Shown here piece by piece: positions 6,402 through 9,460 of a stretch of DNA of 9,460 bases (position 1 is the first letter of the stretch; each line of letters opens with the position of its first letter). Position numbers and translations under genes: made by a program. The notes beneath the pieces are model-generated. The model searched no databases and was not told the DNA's origin. It was given only the letters and a program-made list of their open reading frames with translations. Source of the DNA: Acidimicrobiia bacterium (GTDB lineage Bacteria > Actinomycetota > Acidimicrobiia > Acidimicrobiales > Ilumatobacteraceae); assembly GCA_009926705.1 (NCBI GenBank), contig RFOJ01000025.1:1-9460 (forward strand), in the 5' to 3' direction.

Positions 6402-7731
6402 GGCCCGATCTTCGACCGACGGCGGTCTCGTCTCCCCCGACACGCCTGACGACTCGGGCAACAACACCGGTGCCGCCCGGTCAGCGCTTCCGTCGGGAAG
6501 CCTCACCATCGGCGCGGGACTCCTCGTCGGCGGGGTGTCGATCTACGTCTTCTTCCGGCTCGGGCAGGAGGCTCTCGGACAAGACGGCTTCAAACCGATC
6601 GTCTCCCTGTGGTTCGTGATGTTTGCCTTGGTGCCCGGGTTCTTCCTGCCGCTCGAACAAGAGATCAGTCGTGCCGTCGCCCACCGCCGCGCGCTCGGCG
6701 ACGGAGTGCGACCCGTCATTCGCAAAGTAATGCCGGTCGCGGCCGGTATCACAGCGGCACTGATTGTCGCCGTCATCCTCTTGCGAAACCGATTCACGAA
6801 CGACTTCTTCGAAGGCTCGGCCGTGGTGACGCTTGCACTCGTCATCGCGCTGGTCGGATATGCGCCATTCCACATTGCGCGCGGCATCTGCTCGGGGCTC
6901 GGGCACTTCCGCATTTACAGCACGATGATTGCGCTGGACGGGCTCTTGCGTGTCGTTGCATGCGCGGTGTTTCTCGCGGCCGGGCTCGACAACGTCGGCC
7001 CCTACGCGCTGATGGTGGCGGTAGTGCCGTTGACCATCGCGCTTGCCGCGTTCGCCTCCGGCCGGTTGCGCAGCAGCGTGGGTTCGCCCGCGACGTGGAC
7101 GGAGCTCGCCCCGAACCTTGGCTGGTTATTACTCGGCACGCTGTGCGCCGGCGCGCTCATCAATGCCGGGCCGCTCACCGTCGACATCCTCGGCAGCGGC
7201 AGCGAGCCCGAACTCGTCACGCGATTCGCCAACGCGGTGCTACTGGCGCGCGTGCCGCTCTTTTTGTTTCAGGCCGTTCAAGCCGCGATGCTGCCTCGGC
7301 TCGCTCGCTTGGCCGCGCTCGGTGATGCGAAGGAGTTCCGCGACGTGCTGCGGCGACTCTTCGTGTTGGTGGGCGGCGTCGGCATCGTCGGCGTCATCGG
7401 GGCGTTCGTCGCTGGGCCGTGGGTACTTGAGCTCGTCTACGAAGGCGGAATCGACCGTCGCACCATTACCTTGCTGGCGTTCGCGAGCGCGGCTTACATG
7501 CTGGCGGCGGCGTGCGCGCAATCCGTGCTGTCGATGTCGGGGCACGTGTACGTCGCCATCGGCTGGGTGACGAGCTTTGCCACGTTTATCGCGACCGCGG
7601 CGTGGTCGAGCGACGACTTGTTCTTACGAGTGGAGCTCGCGCTGATATCGAGCGCGTTGGTGGCGCTCGCAGTGTTCGCCGTGGGGTTGCGGGCTTACTT
7701 CGCCCGCTTGGCCTCGAGATCGAGGTCGTGA
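6391..7731 (+). CDS. Polysaccharide flippase, MOP superfamily (Wzx/MurJ-like)
   Basis: A polytopic membrane protein of about 446 aa, the usual length for lipid-linked oligosaccharide flippases. A polar N-terminus of about 35 residues is followed by some 12 hydrophobic segments, near 38-57, 70-88, 112-132, 145-163, 176-197, 204-223, 243-262, 281-300, 322-345, 358-378, 386-404 and 413-433. The family loop after segment 8, QAAMLPRLARLAALGD (297-312), resembles the conserved stretch of Wzx and MurJ proteins. It would move undecaprenyl- or polyprenyl-linked glycans to the outer face. The substrate cannot be read from sequence, and a true MurJ is less likely because such proteins usually have more segments. 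The start is uncertain: TTG 6391, GTG 6394 and TTG 6400 are all inside the upstream terminator, and no in-frame ATG precedes the first membrane segment. The 3' end overlaps the opposing gmd gene by 37 bp. Confidence 0.82.
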   Translation: MVFLARSSTDGGLVSPDTPDDSGNNTGAARSALPSGSLTIGAGLLVGGVSIYVFFRLGQEALGQDGFKPIVSLWFVMFALVPGFFLPLEQEISRAVAHRRALGDGVRPVIRKVMPVAAGITAALIVAVILLRNRFTNDFFEGSAVVTLALVIALVGYAPFHIARGICSGLGHFRIYSTMIALDGLLRVVACAVFLAAGLDNVGPYALMVAVVPLTIALAAFASGRLRSSVGSPATWTELAPNLGWLLLGTLCAGALINAGPLTVDILGSGSEPELVTRFANAVLLARVPLFLFQAVQAAMLPRLARLAALGDAKEFRDVLRRLFVLVGGVGIVGVIGAFVAGPWVLELVYEGGIDRRTITLLAFASAAYMLAAACAQSVLSMSGHVYVAIGWVTSFATFIATAAWSSDDLFLRVELALISSALVALAVFAVGLRAYFARLASRSRS

Positions 7732-8678
7732 CGCACCATCATCTCGACGAGTGCCGGAAAGTCGACTTCGCGCTTCCACCCGAGGGTCTTCTCGGCCTTT
7801 GATGCGTCACCGACGAGCAAGTCGACTTCGGCGGGGCGGAAATACTGCTTGTCTTGGCCGACATACTTTCGCCAGTCACCAAGACCCGCGCACTCGAACG
7901 CAAGTTGGAGGAATTCGGTGATTTCGTGCGTCTCGCCGGTGGCGATGACGTAGTCGTCGGGCTTGTCTTGCTGCAGCATGAGCCACATCGCCTTCACGTA
8001 GTCGCCCGCATAACCCCAGTCGCGCTTGGCGGCGAGGTTGCCGAGCAGCAGTTTGTCTTGCATGCCGAGCTTGATGCGAGCCACCGAACTGCTGATCTTG
8101 CGGGTGACGAACTCGTAGCCGCGGCGCGGACCCTCGTGATTGAAGAGAATGCCTGACGACGCATGCAATCCGTACGACTCGCGATAGTTGACCGTCATGT
8201 GGTGGCCGAACACCTTCGCCACGCCATACGGCGAGCGCGGGTGGAACGCCGTCAACTCGGTCTGCGGAATCTCGCGAACTTTGCCGTACATCTCCGACGA
8301 TGACGCTTGGTAAAAGCGAATCGGATTGTCTTTCTCGCCACCGACAAGGCGGATCGCCTCGAGCATCCGCAAGACACCGAGACCGGTCACGTTCGAGGTG
8401 AGTTCGGCTTGCGTAAACGAGATGGCGACGAACGAAATGGCGCCCAGGTTGTAGATCTCATTGGGCTGCACGGTGCGGATTGCAGCGACGAGGCTCGCAA
8501 AGTCGGTCAGGTCACCGCTCACAATGCGGATGTACGGAAACTCCGCCAGCAGCGGACCAATCTTGGGGTTGTTCTGGCCCTTCATGAGGCCGAAGACTTC
8601 GTAACCCTTCTCGTGGAGGAACTCCGCGAGATGCTGACCGTCCTGACCGGTGATGCCCGTGATGAGCGCGCGTGGCAT
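7695..8678 (-). CDS. gmd: GDP-mannose 4,6-dehydratase
   Basis: Converts GDP-D-mannose to GDP-4-keto-6-deoxymannose, the branch point to GDP-fucose, GDP-rhamnose, GDP-perosamine and related sugars. It is cytoplasmic, NADP-dependent and an extended short-chain dehydrogenase. The 327-aa product has the nucleotide motif TGITGQDG (G8, G11, G14), the catalytic segment SSSEMYGK (S127-S128-E129), the Y151-x3-K155 pair, and the Gmd hallmarks FNHEGPRRGYEFVTRK (179-194), LGNLAAKRDWGYAGDYV (212-228) and RPAEVDLLVGDASKA (281-295). The length is in the range of the shorter Gmd enzymes. I start at the ATG at 8678 (MPRALITG). A GTG at 8720 would add 14 residues that look unlike the family and run across the cofD start. 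No ribosome binding site is visible, and the -10-like box 7 nt before the ATG suggests a leaderless message. No enzyme using its product lies in the window. Confidence 0.95.
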   Translation of the reverse strand: MPRALITGITGQDGQHLAEFLHEKGYEVFGLMKGQNNPKIGPLLAEFPYIRIVSGDLTDFASLVAAIRTVQPNEIYNLGAISFVAISFTQAELTSNVTGLGVLRMLEAIRLVGGEKDNPIRFYQASSSEMYGKVREIPQTELTAFHPRSPYGVAKVFGHHMTVNYRESYGLHASSGILFNHEGPRRGYEFVTRKISSSVARIKLGMQDKLLLGNLAAKRDWGYAGDYVKAMWLMLQQDKPDDYVIATGETHEITEFLQLAFECAGLGDWRKYVGQDKQYFRPAEVDLLVGDASKAEKTLGWKREVDFPALVEMMVRHDLDLEAKRAK

Positions 8679-8685
8679 TGGGACA

Positions 8686-8691
8686 AGGCTA
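8686..8691 (-). promoter_or_regulatory. Candidate -10 box (TAGCCT) for a leaderless gmd transcript
   Basis: TAGCCT on the minus strand ends 7 nt before the ATG at 8678. That spacing places the transcription start at or next to the A of the start codon. No Shine-Dalgarno sequence precedes the ATG, which fits leaderless translation, common in actinobacteria. The -35 region (AGTCAC at 8709-8714, 17-bp spacing) matches poorly and overlaps the cofD start codon. Confidence 0.45.
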
Positions 8692-8695
8692 CTCG

Positions 8696-8701
8696 TACGC
8701 T
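8696..8701 (+). promoter_or_regulatory. Candidate -10 box (TACGCT) for a leaderless cofD transcript
   Basis: TACGCT fits TANNNT and ends 7 nt before the GTG at 8709, the mirror image of the gmd arrangement, with only 4 bp between the two boxes. The hexamer 17 bp upstream is TGGCAT (8673-8678), which overlaps the gmd start codon. The -35 is weak and the call rests on spacing and on the lack of a ribosome binding site. Confidence 0.4.
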
Positions 8702-8708
8702 CAATCAG

Positions 8709-9460
8709 GTGACTCGCCACGGTGATGTGTTGGTCATCGCCGGAGGCGTCGGTGCCGCGCGATTTCTCCGCGCATTACAACTCGCCAGCCCCGCGCGCGA
8801 CGTGATCGCGATGGTGAACACGGGTGACGACACCATCGTGAACGGTCTGCATGTTTCACCCGACATCGACACCGTCATCTACACGCTTGCCGACGCCATT
8901 GATCCCGAGCGGGGCTGGGGTCTGCGCGACGAGACGTGGACCGCGATGCAGTCGCTGCCCCGCTACACCAACGTGCGCTCGGCCGGCTCAAGCGCACCGA
9001 ACGACTGGTTCAACTTGGGTGACCGCGATCTCGCGACGCACTTGTATCGAACAGCTCGGTTGGCGGAAGGCGCGACGCTGAGCGTCGTGACCGACGAGAT
9101 TGCCCGCGCTTGGAACGTCGGTTTCCGCGTGGTGCCGATGAGCGACGACCGAGTCGCGACCCACGTGGTTCTTGCCAACGACGCCACGTCGCACGACGGT
9201 CACTCATACAAGAAGGGTGAGACGGTCTCCTTCCAGGAGTATTTCGTGCGACTGCGCCACGACGTGCCGGTCGAGCGTGTGGTGTTTGACGGCATCGAGT
9301 CGGCACGAGCCAACTGCCTTGACGAGATTCGTAACTCGGGCACCATCGTGATCGCGCCCTCAAACCCGATTGTTTCAATCGGGCCGGTGCGAGCGCTGCG
9401 CGGCGTCAATGAAGCGCTCGCCACACGACGCAGCGCAGTGGTCGGCATCTCACCGATCAT
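8709..9460 (+). CDS. cofD: CofD/FbiA, 2-phospholactate (or phosphoenolpyruvyl) transferase of F420 synthesis, 3' end outside window
   Basis: CofD, called FbiA in mycobacteria, joins the phospholactyl or, in actinobacteria, the enolpyruvyl-phosphate group of a guanosine-linked donor to FO. The product is F420-0 or its dehydro form, in the cytoplasm. The 250 visible codons show the N-terminal glycine-rich loop VIAGGVGAARFLRAL (9-23), the conserved NTGDD (37-41), HVSPDIDTVIYTLA, LGDRDLATHLYRT, and APSNPIVSIGPV near the right edge. This is the family order. About 70-80 residues of the C-terminus are missing, by comparison with the ~330-aa mycobacterial enzyme. I chose the GTG at 8709, which a -10-like box precedes by 7 nt. 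A GTG at 8727 (MLVIAGGVG) is equally plausible from family alignments. The gene is divergent from gmd. Its partner FbiB/CofE may follow outside the window. Confidence 0.93.
   Translation, partial: MTRHGDVLVIAGGVGAARFLRALQLASPARDVIAMVNTGDDTIVNGLHVSPDIDTVIYTLADAIDPERGWGLRDETWTAMQSLPRYTNVRSAGSSAPNDWFNLGDRDLATHLYRTARLAEGATLSVVTDEIARAWNVGFRVVPMSDDRVATHVVLANDATSHDGHSYKKGETVSFQEYFVRLRHDVPVERVVFDGIESARANCLDEIRNSGTIVIAPSNPIVSIGPVRALRGVNEALATRRSAVVGISPI

Noticed and set aside
8679..8720. Longer gmd start at GTG 8720
   Set aside because: The extra 14 residues precede the canonical MPRALITGITGQDG start and would overlap the cofD start.
1..9460. CRISPR array, tRNA, rRNA, insertion sequence or prophage
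   Set aside because: No regularly spaced repeats, no cloverleaf with a conserved T-loop, no transposase or integrase motif, and no base-composition break were seen on either strand.

Overview
The window is GC-rich, densely packed bacterial DNA with eight protein-coding genes, two of them cut by the window ends. The gene set suggests an actinobacterium. It includes an FtsH protease, a CofD/FbiA enzyme of coenzyme F420 synthesis, a DUF5719-type exported protein beside a giant membrane glycosyltransferase, GTG/TTG starts, and -10 boxes placed as for leaderless transcripts. Acidimicrobiia is my best guess at the class, but that is inference and I could not run a phylogeny.

Layout, left to right. 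Bases 3-482 (+) hold the C-terminal end of FtsH. A hairpin at 498-516 separates it from a convergent minus-strand operon read from 5750 down to 528. That operon encodes a 1079-aa GT2 glycosyltransferase fused to a polytopic GT-C-like membrane region (2511-5750), a 508-aa exported protein built from four repeated beta-type modules (985-2511), and a 151-aa membrane-anchored thioredoxin-fold protein (528-983). The first junction overlaps by one base (TGATG) and the second leaves one base, so translation is probably coupled. A 115-bp divergent control region (5751-5865) holds two dyads and promoter elements. It separates the operon from a small, apparently well-expressed alpha-helical protein of unknown function (5866-6291, +), which has a strong ribosome binding site and an intrinsic terminator. 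A MOP/Wzx-like polysaccharide flippase (6391-7731, +) begins inside the 3' arm of that terminator. It ends overlapping, tail to tail, a GDP-mannose 4,6-dehydratase gene (7695-8678, -). Only 30 bp further on, the divergent cofD/fbiA gene (8709 to window end, +) starts. No gene-free stretch exceeds about 115 bp.

How the genes may work together. Gmd makes the precursor of GDP-deoxyhexoses. The GT2/GT-C protein would add sugars and the flippase would move a lipid-linked glycan across the membrane. The DUF5719 protein and the thioredoxin-like protein are candidate surface-assembly partners. This reads as a cell-surface glycan locus set between housekeeping genes (ftsH) and F420 biosynthesis (cofD). 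I see no tRNA, rRNA, CRISPR array, transposase or prophage gene.
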